Positions 11,743 through 23,038 of a stretch of 64,000 nucleotides of DNA are shown here, piece after piece. The notes below the pieces were generated by a model. It had not been told where the DNA came from. It made no database searches and worked only from the letters and a program-made list of their open reading frames with translations. This stretch comes from Cerioporus squamosus (taxonomy: Eukaryota > Basidiomycota > Agaricomycetes > Polyporales > Polyporaceae): positions 1 to 64,000 of the forward strand of contig JABYQS010000018.1 of NCBI GenBank assembly GCA_022592435.1, given 5' to 3'. Both the position numbers and the translations under genes were made by a program. The stretch's first letter is position 1. Every line of letters starts with the position of its first letter.

Positions 11743-13916
11743 ATGCTCGATGACGCTTCGTATCCCAGTTGGTTCTTCGCCGCGCTCTCTGCTCTGGCCT
11801 TGGTCCTCGTATGGTGGACTGGAACGTCTCGCGCGCGCCGTTCGGGTCTCCCGCTTCCGCCTGGGCCTCCACCCCTCCCTATCATCGGGAACGCGCTCGA
11901 TGTCCCGACGAAGAACATGGAGGCCGTCTTCCGTGCGATGAACGAGCAGTATGGTGCGTCCTCGTCTTGCCTCATACCCAGTCTCGCTCATGCTTATGGA
12001 TCGTGCTTGCTCGGACAGGCGATGTGGTGTATCTCGACGCGCTCGGCCAGCCGATGATCATCCTCGGCTCTCACGAAGCGGCCGTCGACCTCCTCGAGAA
12101 ACGATCCGCCAACTACTCGGACCGGAGCATCTCTACGATGGCCAAGCTGTGCGCATCCGTATAACTGCGTCTCGTGCCCATCCGGTACTCACTGTGTACA
12201 TGCACATTGAAGGTGCCGCCTGGACTGGGTCCTGACGCTGATCAACTATGGCCCGTGGTGGAGACGGCACAGGCGGACCTTCCACCAGTTCTTCAACGCA
12301 GCGGCAGTGCAGGAGTACCAGCCCTCCCAGCGGCGCGAGGCACATAAGTTCGTCCTGAGGTTGATTGAGAAGCCCGAGGACTTCGTGCATCACATCCGAC
12401 AGTACGTCCCATCACCTCCTTCGTATCCTTCGCCTCCTCTACGTCCTTGACGACCCATGTTCATCCGCTGTTTTCTTCCCCGACAGCCTATTCGGCTCCA
12501 CGATCATGCGCATCACCTACGGCATCGAGGTCAACGAGCCGGGGAACGAATCCTACCTTGCCACCATCGAAGAAGCCCTCGCGATCTTCTCCGCCGCCAC
12601 CGTTCCCGGGAAGTACCTCGTCGAGACGTTCCCCGTCCTCCGGCACGTGCCCGCGTGGTTTCCGTTCGCGCGGTTCAAGCGCGAGGCACGGAAGTGGAGG
12701 GACGTGCCGATGGAGGTGCTGCACCGACCATGGGAGGTGGCGTTGAATGCGATCGTGAGTGTGTCTCCACGGCTCTGTCCGTTGCGCTGAGGAATCGCTC
12801 ACGAGGGTGTGGATTTGGTACCTGTGCGCATGTGCTGCAGAAGGAGGGCACTGCTCCCCCGTCGATGGCCGCAACGCTTGTGGAGAAGATATCTCGTGTT
12901 CCGCCGGACGAGTTCAAGGACGAGGAGGCCGTTGCGAAGCAAACGACCGCAGTCGTCTACGGTGGTAAGTCATACATATACTGTAACTCGACGAACCTGG
13001 AAGTCATGTATGCTGACCTTACTTCCGTCCCACACAGCCGGCGCCGACACGGTGAGCTCATCCCTCTCAAGGAAAGATATCAGCTCACTGAACAGTCCCA
13101 CTACCTAGACGCTGTCCACAGTGCAAACGTTCTTCCTCGCGATGGCCTCCCACCCCGACGTGCTAAAGAAGGCGCAAGCCGAGCTCGACACAGTGATTGG
13201 CCCAAACCGGCTCCCCGACTTCGCAGACCAAGACTCGCTCCCGTACATCGGCGCACTCACCAAGGAGCTCCTGCGCTGGCGGTCGGTCGTCCCGCTCGGC
13301 ATCCCGCACCGGTCGCTGGAGGAGGACGAGTATTGCGGGTACCGGATCCCGAAGGGCTCGATTGTGATATCCAACATATGGTGAGCTGAGCTCAGGATGA
13401 CCCTCATACTGTGAACATAACACATGCACGCGCAATCAGGGCGTACTCGCGCGACTCGAGCGTATATCCAGATCCTGAGGCGTTCACCCCGGAGCGGTTC
13501 CTCAAGGACGGGAAGCTCGACCCGGACGTGCGCGACTCGGCAACGATCGCGTTCGGATATGGGCGTCGGTGAGTCGCGGAGTCTGAGACCCTCGGGCTAC
13601 TGTAACTTAACGAAAGCCGCGGTAGGATATGTCCCGGGCGACACTTTGCCGAGGCCTCGCTCTTCATAATTGTCACGACGGTCCTGCATACGCTCTCCAT
13701 CAGCGCCCCGCTTGGAGAAGATGGGCTACCAGTCCGTCTGGAGGGGAAAATGACACACGGGATCTTGTCGTGAGTCTTTACGATATCTTAGGGTCATTGC
13801 CGTTAGAGCGCTGACGACTGGGTTGTAGGTATCCTGAGCCGTTTGAATGCGTCATCGAGCCACGCTCTCGTGCTGTGGAAACTCTCATTCGGACGAGCTG
13901 CTCGGAGTCGCCATAG
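11743..13916 (+). CDS. Cytochrome P450 monooxygenase, OrdA-like (copy 5)
   Basis: ER-anchored P450 of unknown substrate. The start at 11743 gives a membrane segment and the hinge LPLPPGPPPLPIIGN. The joined exons carry GDVVYLDALGQPMIILGSHE, the I-helix AGADT on a 14-nt exon (13038-13051), K-helix KELLRW, FTPERFLKDGKL, heme loop FGYGRR-ICPGRHFAEA, and YPEPFECVIEPR before the stop at 13914-13916. All splice sites are canonical and in phase. It resembles copy 4 most in the RRHRR(A/T)xHQFF and VPAW segments, although copy 4 has lost two of its introns. A 310-codon open frame overlapping this gene in another frame is only a shadow. Confidence 0.9.
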
Positions 13917-14507
13917 GTCATATTTATATCAGCACATGATGTTCTAAATTCATGACCGAAGTACCTACATCAAGCTATCGAAAGCAGACTCCAATCCGAG
14001 ACAGCAGCTGCAAGTGTAACCGAGTTAGCACTAGGCAGCGATGTCAAACGATGTTGACGAACTACCATAACCACATTATGATCAAACTTCTGATGTATGT
14101 ACGTTTAAGAGGGCGTTGCGAGTAGGGTTGGAGGGGGTTCCATATTGACTTGGGTATCTTCCGCAGCATGCCGTCCGGAATGAACACCGCAAGGCTCATG
14201 GCCGCTCAATCAGTCAAGCTCGCGGACGCAAGGGCGACGCGCCTGCCCCCCACGGCGCCTCGCCCATGGACCGCCATGTCACAGGAGAGTATTCGCCATC
14301 TGCTTCTGAGATTCTGCCGTGATGCGCCGGCGTTCACACGGAGGGACGTCCTAGGATGAAGAAGTAGGGAGGCAGTCGCCTGCATCGCATGAGGCGCCAT
14401 CCAGCGCGAGTCCCTGGTCCCCGCTCACTTGACGCAGGCCTCTCAAACCTTTGCTACCTGCGGACATAGTTCCTCCAGCCCGTCATACCGTTAAATATCG
14501 CACCGCG
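13917..14507. other. Upstream region of P450 copy 6, partly duplicated before copy 7
   Basis: No gene is called. The part around 14240-14330 (GC-rich block ggcgcctcgccc followed by atctgcttct and agattct) recurs at about 20455-20510 upstream of P450 copy 7, so the duplication that made the pair included promoter sequence. Confidence 0.55.
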
Positions 14508-16577
14508 ATGCACCGGCTGCTAGCTCTCGTCACCGACCATGCCTCACTCTGGGTTTCGGGCGTGTCCCTTCTTGCGCTCCTGATCGTATTGAGACATCAT
14601 CGTACGAAAGGTCCTCCGCTTCCACCTGGACCACCGCGACGCTTCTTCCTTGGCAATGTTCGCGACATTCCAAGGAAGTTTGAACATCTGGGTTTCGACG
14701 CATTGAGTAGAGAATATGGTATGCTTGCGTATATTCCGAAACACCAAGTATGTACTTACATCATACGCAGGCGAAGTCGTCTATCTTGACGCCTTTGGGA
14801 TCCCCCTTATCCTGCTGGGGACTCAACAGGCGGCCCTGGACTTGCTCGAACGGCGTTCGGCCAAGTTTTCGGACCGTCGGTTCTCTGTGATGGCAGACTT
14901 GTTGGTGGTTCGTCTCTATGCTCTCCGCCACACTAATCAAGCTCTCCCAGGACCGGGTTCTCATGGTTCTTCGCAGTGAACCCTTATGGTGCAAAGTGGC
15001 GCAAAGCAAGGCGGGCTTTCTTGGAGACCATGAGCCCGAACGTTGTGGCACAGTACAGATCGGTAGGGGAGCGTGCAGTGCGAAGATATCTCCTCCGATT
15101 ACTGGAAGACCCGGCCAAATATCGCAGCAACGCGCTCCAGTGAGTACTTAGTGACTGCGCTGGAAGTTTTTGAGTGCTGATGTATCTGTCACCGGCAGCA
15201 TGTACAACGCTACTATCATCGCAGTCGCCTATGGCTTGGACGTGCACGCGAAGTCTGAGAATGACAAGTACGTCAAGATTGCTGAGCAGACGATGAAGTC
15301 ATTCCACGAGGCTTTCACTCTGGAGGGAAGTCCTGTGGAACAATTCCCAACTCTGAAGCACTTTCCCTCTTGGTTTCCTCTCGCGAGCTTCAAGCGCAAA
15401 CTCCCACAATGGAGTGCTGACGCTCGCAGATTGAGGGACGAGCCGTGGGAGGCAGCCTTGAAAGCGTTGGTATGCGCCCCTCCGCATCGACTTGTGGCAT
15501 GTCTGACGGACTTCCTATCACCACCAGAACGAAGGGATGGCTGCACCGTCTATGGCTAGTGTCTTGACCTGCGAGGCGAACACGGAAGAAGAGGTTGAGA
15601 TTGCAAAGGGCGCATGTGCATCCGCGTACGCAGGTAGAATCCACCTTTTGACCACGGTGTACTGGGTTGCTGATGTATTGTGGGCGACACAGCCGGTGCT
15701 GATACAGTACGTTCCCCAAGCTACTCGACCAGACATGCTAATGCTGACGCGAGATGCCCGCTCCAGATGTTTGCGACATTCAACATGTTCATCGCCGCGA
15801 TGGTCCTGTTTCCCGAGACTCAACGACTCGCTCAGGCCGAGCTCGAATCCGTCATTGGACCGGACCGCCTACCCACTATCCGTGACAAGGCTCAGCTTCC
15901 ATACGTATCTGCACTCCTCGTCGAGGTTTACCGCTGGCAGCCTGTTGTGCCGACCGGAGTGCCTCACCTCGCCATGGAGGAAGATGAGTATCGAGGGTAT
16001 CGTATTCCTCGCGGAGCGGTGATGCTCCCGAATCCCTGGTGCGTTTCGTGTGCCGCCGTATCTGTCCCGCCTTGCGCTTGACTCCTCTTCAGGGCGTACT
16101 CGCGCGATCCTCTAGTGTACCCCGATCCGGACGAGTTCAAACCTGAACGGAACCTCAAAGATGGCAAGCTGGACATCGGCGAGGGAGACCCTGCTGCGTT
16201 CGTTTTCGGCTACGGGAGAAGGTCGGTACATATTCACTCTTCATCCTGCTGGTCTTCTAAAACTGCACGTATTGCAGAATATGCCCTGGGAGACACCTCG
16301 CAGAGGAGATGCTCTTCACGACTGTTGCATCAATGCTCCATTGCTTCGACATCTCAGGTCCCCGAGACAAGGATGGCCTCCCTCTCAAGTTCGAGCTGAA
16401 GTTCATTGATGTGTCCCCTCTGTGAGTAGCCTTGTTTTCGACAGGGAGTGAGTTGGTGACCGTGACGTTCTCAGGCTTCCGGAAGAATTCGAATGCCATA
16501 TCCGCCCGCGTTCTGATGTTGTGGAAAGTATCATACGTACCGTTTGCTCGGAGTCAGAGCTCGCCGGCTTGGCTTGA
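14508..16577 (+). CDS. Cytochrome P450 monooxygenase, OrdA-like (copy 6, twin of copy 7)
   Basis: ER-anchored P450 of unknown substrate and close duplicate of the gene at 20735. The start at 14508 (MHRLLALVTDHASLW) was chosen because the twin starts at the same place (MYRLLSHIADNTSLC). Features in order are LPPGPPRRFFLGN, GEVVYLDAFGIPLILLGTQQ, the I-helix AGADT on a 14-nt exon (15693-15706), K-helix EVYRW, FKPERNL, heme loop FGYGRR-ICPGRHLAEE, and LPEEFECHIRPR before the stop at 16575-16577. PERN replaces the usual PERF/PERW. The donor at 14901 is GTTGGT, weaker than the GTAAGT of the twin, and reading through it hits a stop, so correct splicing there decides whether the gene works. Confidence 0.87.
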
Positions 16578-16678
16578 ATATTAATGCCTTCGCTAGCACT
16601 TCATATAGGACGCTGCTGGATGTAGATCGAGTGAGCTATCACTTAGCGATCGCATCAATGCTGAATATATATCCACAT

Positions 16679-18090
16679 TCATGAAGCTCTACAGGTGTCA
16701 AACGGAAACTGCAGGGGCAAACATTGGTCCAGGCGAAGTATCTGACAGCTCCAGGTCATCCTTGGCTCCGACAACAGATTTCCGGAGGAATTCTTGTGGA
16801 AGACAGTGAGATCACCGTCTGTTTCTGTACGCACGGTGTCTGAACCCGACCCCATGCTGCGGGAGGCAGGGAAGCGAAAGACAATAGAGGACTTGAACGT
16901 GTAGGACTCTTCTTCCCGAGTGTAGCCACTATTGACCGCATAGACAATGACAGTGGGTACGATGCCCTATCGTACCATAGAGATGCGCGTGCGGTCAGCG
17001 GGTTCCTAGTAGAGCATAGTACATGACGAAAACTGTGAAGTAGAACTCACCGTGATCTGCGGCATAATCTCAAAGACGATGTACAAGGCGTTCGTACCGT
17101 TGATGCCGTCGTCTGGAGCAAGCTGGAACAGTGTGAACTCGGTGACCTTGGCAGCTGCAATGATGGCACCGGACTCGATGATGAGCAGTAGCACACGATT
17201 GTAACGGGAGCTCGTCTGCAAGCCCATCGCCTTGGGCTTCTTGGTGATGTACCTGTAGAGACCGGAGCTTAAAACGACGGCACACATGCAAACGCACGAT
17301 CCCGACACATACCAGATGCGGGAGGCTATGGCACCTGTGAGTATGATGTTCGTGGCCATCGATGTGACAAACATCGCAGTCCCCCATGAAACCGTTGACT
17401 CGACCGTCGGGTCGGGGAGAAGATAGTGCGAGACAGAGCCATATCCTGCAACTTGAGATACAAACTCTGAGCACATGCAAGAGACTCGATAGTAGGTAAC
17501 GTACTGAGTTCGCCGATGGTCACCATGATCGGAAATGCCGATACCCAGAGGTTCTTTCCCCATACGACATAGAGCCGCCATACGACAACCATATCCCCCA
17601 CAAATAACTGCATGAGCTCGTGAGTACACAAGGACGGACAGATACCACGGCGATATACGTACGTTTGTCACATAGATGTAGTCTTTCGCAACGTTCAACC
17701 GAATGGAGACATCGGCAAAGTATGGGATCGGCCCAATTGTGTCGCGATAGAGGATGAGACCTTGGATCAGACGAACAAGAGCCAGCGCCGCATGCGCAGT
17801 GGCTAGGATGTACCTGAGAGGATATGAGTACTCGGCCGCCGAGAGTGCGAACAGGACGCACAGGATCACGATTGAAGTGGTGGTGAACACGTTGATAGTA
17901 CCCAGGTGGCGTTTCCGGTATATAAGGCGCAGCGACGCTCCGAACAGGAGCGTGTACAGCCCTAGTGAGACAGGACATGTCAGAGATGAGTGACAGGATT
18001 ATATTTCATAGTATACTGACCCCAGAGGGATGACTCCAACCAGCCGCCGATGAGGTAGGACTCGTCTATTGGAAAGTACGAGGGAGCCAT
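16679..18090 (-). CDS. Seven-transmembrane protein, cluster paralogue 1
   Basis: Multi-exon membrane protein with about seven hydrophobic segments. It starts at 18090 with APSYFPIDESYLIGGWLESS. The next parts are the conserved RYILATAHAALALVRLIQG and YRDTIGPIPYFAD blocks, a KDYIYVTN loop, RLYVVWGKN, ATNIILTGAIASRIWY, IESGAIIAAAKVTEFTLF, YIVFEIMPQIT and PTVIVYAVNSGYT, then a hydrophilic tail. The last exon can be read to a stop at 16679-16681, but the exact end is uncertain. The two sister genes at 25907-27211 and 29728-31171 share all these blocks. I do not recognise an enzymatic motif. The topology suggests a receptor-, transporter- or scaffold-like role, but the function is unknown. It lies between the duplicated P450 copies 6 and 7. 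Confidence 0.75.
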
Positions 18091-18144
18091 CGCGGTGCCA
18101 AGTCCGTCAGAGTCTGTTGCAGGGACGGCTTATGAGCCCTCAGA

Positions 18145-18155
18145 GCATATATATA
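18145..18155 (-). promoter_or_regulatory. Candidate TATA box of 7TM paralogue 1
   Basis: The run catatatatag on the plus strand reads as TATATATA on the minus strand about 57 bp upstream of the start at 18090. Confidence 0.4.
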
Positions 18156-18756
18156 GAGGCGCTCCTCACTGGGCGGACATTCAAGTTCCAGCGCGACGCG
18201 GGCGGGCTGGTTCCATCGCACCATCAGGGGCGCCGAATGATCTCTGCTCGTGAGCGGGCAAGTGAGAGTGTTCTTCCGCGCATATCTTGTGAGGTGACTT
18301 CATTCGCTAGGTTTGACTGAGGAGTCGATATAAGCCTGGTTTAAATTGAGTCTAACCGCCAGTGTGCGTCAAGTGAAGCTCACCCTCGAGCAAACTTCCA
18401 CATTGGTTTCTGCGTCTCTACCTGCGCGGAAGATGAGGACGCCAAGGTTGCCTTCTCGGTCGCGGCAGCTGAGTGCAAGTAATATCAAGCTATCAACCAT
18501 GGTACCTTGGATTAGAACCGAACAACAAGTTCTATCGAGTCTTGCCTCTGAAGCAAGGTTGCGCAATATCCGTAAGATAGTAAAGCAAGGAAATCCGGGA
18601 TAGGTACTCGTAGTCGCCAGCTTACCGGTTTGAAACAAACTCTACTCGAGCCCGTCGGACGCCTCGCAGACCCTGACAAGTTCACATGGACCCACGACAG
18701 CTTCTTGATGACTTCTCTGGCAGTACAAGCAACCACAGAGAGCAAAAGAGTTCTCA

Positions 18757-18860
18757 TACCTGCCGCCCATGCAACTGTGTCCTGTGCATCGCTAGTGGTA
18801 GACTTTGACCGCTAGAAGCCGCCGCCCGCCATCTGTTATGCGCGCCATGAAGTCCACCGC
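18757..18860 (+). repeat. Degenerate direct repeat, copy A
   Basis: The sequence beginning acctgccgcccatg recurs at 19904-20000, with further matches (gtgtcc, gtgc, gtggt, gcgc, gaagtc) in the same order and spacing. The two copies lie on either side of the inverted-repeat element. They are too diverged to say what they derive from. Confidence 0.5.
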
Positions 18861-19263
18861 TCCTTGGATGACATGATCCTGGGGAGCTTATGATTTAGTC
18901 TTGTTCCTGTGAGCACTCCCGGCGTTCACGCTGCGAGATGTTTCGGGCGGTGTGGTACTAACATACCATTAGGGAACTAGCACGATAGAGCCTCGTGAAC
19001 CATCTGAAAAAGAGGGGAGAACGTCATTAGGCCGACTCAAGTCGGCGCGTGCCAGATGACGCTCAACATTTGGGACGTACTGTGACATTTTCGCGGTCTC
19101 CTTCTTCGCACGGCACAGAAGATGGATGATTATTTAGGTGGCCCGTTTCCTAGTCCAAGTCGCCATGCAGGGCATCAGCCGCCGCCTACCATCACTTTCA
19201 GCGTGCGATTCGGACACGGAATCTCAGAGCTAAAGCTCATAAGGTATCACGCGGCCAGAAAGA

Positions 19264-19756
19264 CAGTCAACAGTAGTCGTCCTCAATTCTCATAGTTTAG
19301 TTTGAGCGCAGATTCTGGGTGCACGGAAAAGGAAGGACACGAGGTGATGGGAACCCGACAATCAAACGCCACAGGCAGGTCCTCCTCGAGATTACTCCAT
19401 TATTCTGGGTGCCAATGGGCGGAGTTCTCTGAGGGGATACTCTCAAGTACTCTACAGTGAGTGAGCATCGTCGATTTCGCGACTGAAAATACCTCAGAGG
19501 ACTCCCTCAGTACTGTCAAGTCTACCGGGAGTGAAACGACCCTCTTTCATGCGGATACGGGACATTCATGCAGATACGGGCAGAAGGTGATTTGAAGTCC
19601 GCCGCACACAACCCCAGCATAGGGTCAGAAACAGCGAGACTTCTCACCAGGCACATGCAGTTCCCGTCAGTGCGATCACCTCATGGCCTTCCTGTTTCGT
19701 CCACCCAGCATCTACACTCAAACTAAACTATCAGAATTGAGGACGACTAGTGACTG
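19264..19756. mobile_element. Non-autonomous element with long imperfect terminal inverted repeats (MITE/foldback-like)
   Basis: Bases 19264-19349 and 19674-19756 are imperfect reverse complements over roughly 80 bp. Both contain tagtcgtcctcaattct, tagtttagtttgag, agat, ctgggtg, ggaagg and gaggtgat in the same order. The ends read CAGTCA...TGACTG. The internal part, about 330 bp, has no coding capacity. No clear target-site duplication is visible at the edges. The structure fits a MITE or foldback element mobilised by a DNA transposase elsewhere; which superfamily cannot be told from one copy. Confidence 0.7.
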
Positions 19757-19903
19757 ATACTGAACCTCGGTTGACTAGTTGTTCCGGATTGCCGAGTCCG
19801 TAGTAGGCTGCCTCGCCGCACTGAGTGTGGCGCACTCATTCACTCACACCGATGGCCTTCTAGCGGTCACACCAGCGCTGAAATAAGACAGAAGAGACGA
19901 CAC

Positions 19904-20000
19904 ACCTGCCGCCCATGTAGCATCCGTGTCCGGTGCGTTGATTGTGGTTTAGCACCCGCTGCGGATGACGCGCACGCTGAAGTCGACGAAGGGTTCGATA
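19904..20000 (+). repeat. Degenerate direct repeat, copy B
   Basis: Second copy of the repeat at 18757-18860, same orientation, beginning acctgccgcccatg. It lies about 150 bp right of the inverted-repeat element. Confidence 0.5.
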
Positions 20001-20734
20001 GATGGCGCGTGCCTCTGGACTCTGGAGTACCTCCTTCCGTACTGAAATGCCTGTTCTGTGAGAAGAACTTTCAAGGATGTCTAGGAAGAACGTTGGATGC
20101 AGGCTGGAGAAGAGTTCAGTCGCATCGGAGAGGTCTCAGTCGAGGACGAACCCCGGATCGATCCGGTTCAGTTTCGCGAGGGCGGTCCCTATTTGGCCAC
20201 CTAAGCGCCTGCATGGCCTGTCTTGTCTACTACTTCTCACCCACTGCGTTGTGACTGCACCAGGCCCTGGGCCGTGTCTCTTCGTTCTACTACTAGCTTT
20301 TGCAGCAGGATTATACGGTATCTATTAGACTTGATACGCTGTGGATGAGACAACAACCTCATATGTAGCTTCCGCCGCACGCTTCCCGGAAGATGGAGAG
20401 CACACGGGCGGTCCGCTGACTCACACAACGGCGAGGCGCCCTGGGAGTCCTTCTCTCGCGGCGCCTCGCCCTTACGATCTGCTTCTCAGATTCTTCTGTG
20501 GTGTACGGGCGGTGAAACGGGCGGGGTGGGGAACGGGCGTCCTAGTTGCGATGCCTGAGGCTGTCGTGCTGTTATCGCATGCGGTCCCGCCTCAGTGAGG
20601 GCTGGCTCAGTCTAGCGTGAGTCCTCGTCCCCTCACCCATCTCAGACGTCTGGCGGAACCGGAAAGTCGAGGTCACTTCGTTGCAGTTCGGAGATAGTCA
20701 CCAACTCGACATTACGCCACACCTCACCACCGCG

Positions 20735-22807
20735 ATGTACCGGCTCCTCTCTCACATCGCGGACAATACGTCCCTCTGCTTACTGGGAATCTCCTTGCTC
20801 ACTCTCCTGCTCGTATGGCAACGCCGACCAAAAGGCCTTTCCCTCCCACCGGGACCCCCGCGACGGTTCCTCATAGGCAACATTCCCGACCTCCCCAGAA
20901 AGTTTGCGCATCTACAATTCAACGAATTGTGCAAGCGATATGGTACTTATGTCTTCCGGTGACAGAAATGAAGGCTACATACTGAGCAAGATTTGCAGGT
21001 GACATCGTCTACCTGGACGCGTTTGGTATACCCTTGGTTCTGCTAGGAACCCAGCAGGCTGCTGTTGACTTGCTCGAACGACGTTCCGCCAAGTATTCGG
21101 ACCGTCGGTTCTCCGTTATGGCAGACTTGTAAGTCCTCCTTCGTCTGTATGTTCGTGACTGAACGAGGTTTTCCAGGACGGGGTTCTCGTGGTTTTTCGC
21201 AGTGAACCCTTACGGTCCCAAGTGGCGCAAAGCAAGGCGAGCGTTTACTGAGACCATGAATCCGAACGTTGTAGCGCAGTACAGATCGGTGGGGGAGCGT
21301 GCAGTGCGAAGATACCTCCGCCGATTACTGGAAGACCCGGCCAAATATCGAAGCAACGCACTCTAGTGAGTACTTCATGACTGCGCTGAAAGTCTCTAGG
21401 TTCTGATGCATCTGTTACTGGCAGCATGTACAACGCCACAATCATTGCAGTCGCCTACGGCTTGGATGTGCACGCAAAATCTGAGAACGACAACTACGTG
21501 AAGATCGCCGAGCAGACGATGAAGTCGTTCCACGAGGCTTTCACTCTGGAGGGAAGTCCTGTGGAACAATTCCCAATCCTGAAGCACTTTCCCTCTTGGT
21601 TTCCTCTCGCGAGCTTCAAGCGCAAGCTCCCAGAATGGAGTGCCGATGCGCGCAGATTGAGAGACGAGCCTTGGGAAGCAGCTATGAAAGCACTGGTACG
21701 CCCCTCTGCATTCACTGTTATTATATCTGAGAGGGTCCCTGCGCCCGTCAGTACGAAGGGAAGGCGTCGTCGTCTATGGCTAGTGTCTTGACCGGCGACG
21801 CGAACACGGAGGAAGAGGTTACAATTGCGAAGGGCGCATGCGCATCTGCGTACGCAGGTATGTCCCTTCCGCTCCTACGGCATTACGTCGTTGCTGATGC
21901 ATGGCGACCACAGCCGGTGCTGATACAGTACGCCTACTAACCTGATCAAACGGAGATGCGAAACTAACGTACGACTCGTACTTCAGATGTTCGCGACGTT
22001 CACCATGTTCATCGCCGCTATGGTCCTATTCCCGGAGACCCAACGGCTCGCACAGACTGAGCTCGACTCTGTGATTGGACGGGACCGCCTCCCCACTGTC
22101 CGCGACAAGGCACAGCTGCCATATCTATCTGCGCTCCTCATTGAGGTCTTCCGCTGGCAGCCTGTCGTTCCGACCGGAGTCTCCCACCTCGCAATGGAAG
22201 AAGACGAGTATAGAGGGCATCGTATACCCCGCGGAGCAGTCCTTCTTCCAAATCCCTGGTATGCTCCAAGCGCTGCTGCGTGCAACCTCTTGTGCTCAAT
22301 GATATTGCAGGGCATACTCCCGCGATCCACTGGTGTACCCCGATCCGGAGGAGTTCAAGCCTGAGCGGTATCTCAAGGATGGGAAGTTGGATGTTGGTGA
22401 GCACGATCCGGGCACGTTCGTCTTCGGCTACGGTAGAAGGTAAGCAAAGACTTTTCGTCTCGTTCGTGCCTGTTTCGCTGTAACATCATGCGTATATGCA
22501 GAATTTGTCCTGGGAGGCACTTCGCGGAGGAGATGCTCTTCACGACTCTTGCATCAGTGCTGCATTGCTTCGACATCTCCGGTCCCCGAAACAAGCAAGG
22601 TCTTCCGGTCAAGTTCGAACTGAAGTTCCTGAATGTGTCACCTATGTGAGTCCTCTCAGGCTTGTCCCGCGCCGAAAACGAGTGGCTGATCATGATCATC
22701 ATAGGCTTCCGGAAGAGTTCGACTGCTACATACGCTCTCGTTCAACCGCTGCAGAGAACCTCGTGCGTGCAGCCTGTTCCGAGGCGGAGCTCGCTGGACT
22801 CGAGTGA
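20735..22807 (+). CDS. Cytochrome P450 monooxygenase, OrdA-like (copy 7, twin of copy 6)
   Basis: ER-anchored P450 of unknown substrate. It is a close duplicate of the gene at 14508; long segments such as KSFHEAFTLEGSPVEQFP and FPSWFPLASFKRKLP are identical. An in-frame ATG at 20681 would add 18 residues, but 20735 matches the twin. Motifs are LPPGPPRRFLIGN, GDIVYLDAFGIPLVLLGTQQ, I-helix AGADT on a 14-nt exon (21914-21927), K-helix EVFRW, FKPERYL, heme loop FGYGRR-ICPGRHFAEE, and LPEEFDCYIRSR before the stop at 22805-22807. All splice sites are canonical, including the donor that is weak in the twin. It is convergent with the aldo/keto reductase, 231 bp away. Confidence 0.9.
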
Positions 22808-23038
22808 CCACCTGCATGTTCGCTGGCACTTCTCGTGTCCTTGTATCATTGATGGTTTGATGTCTTCTAGAGGTACTGGTGCATTCGCAAGGGTGGCTTG
22901 GCATAATCGCTCGATATACGGAATGCAGTGGGACGGACACCGACGGCTGTCACCTCGGACATACTGGTTCAATTGAAGTTGCTGCAACATCATATTCTGG
23001 TCGTACAATTCGATATACATGCACAACGGTCCCGCTCC

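Larger units (their letters stand above)
18091..20734. other. Gene-poor region with inverted and direct repeats
   Basis: These 2.6 kb separate the divergent 7TM paralogue 1 and P450 copy 7. No protein gene is recognised. The stretch contains the inverted-repeat element at 19264-19756, a degenerate direct repeat flanking it (18757-18860 and 19904-20000), and, near the right end, the upstream block shared with P450 copy 6. Confidence 0.6.

Noticed and set aside
12457..13389. A 310-codon plus-strand open frame
   Set aside because: It is an alternative frame of P450 copy 5, arginine- and proline-rich from high GC, with no domain.
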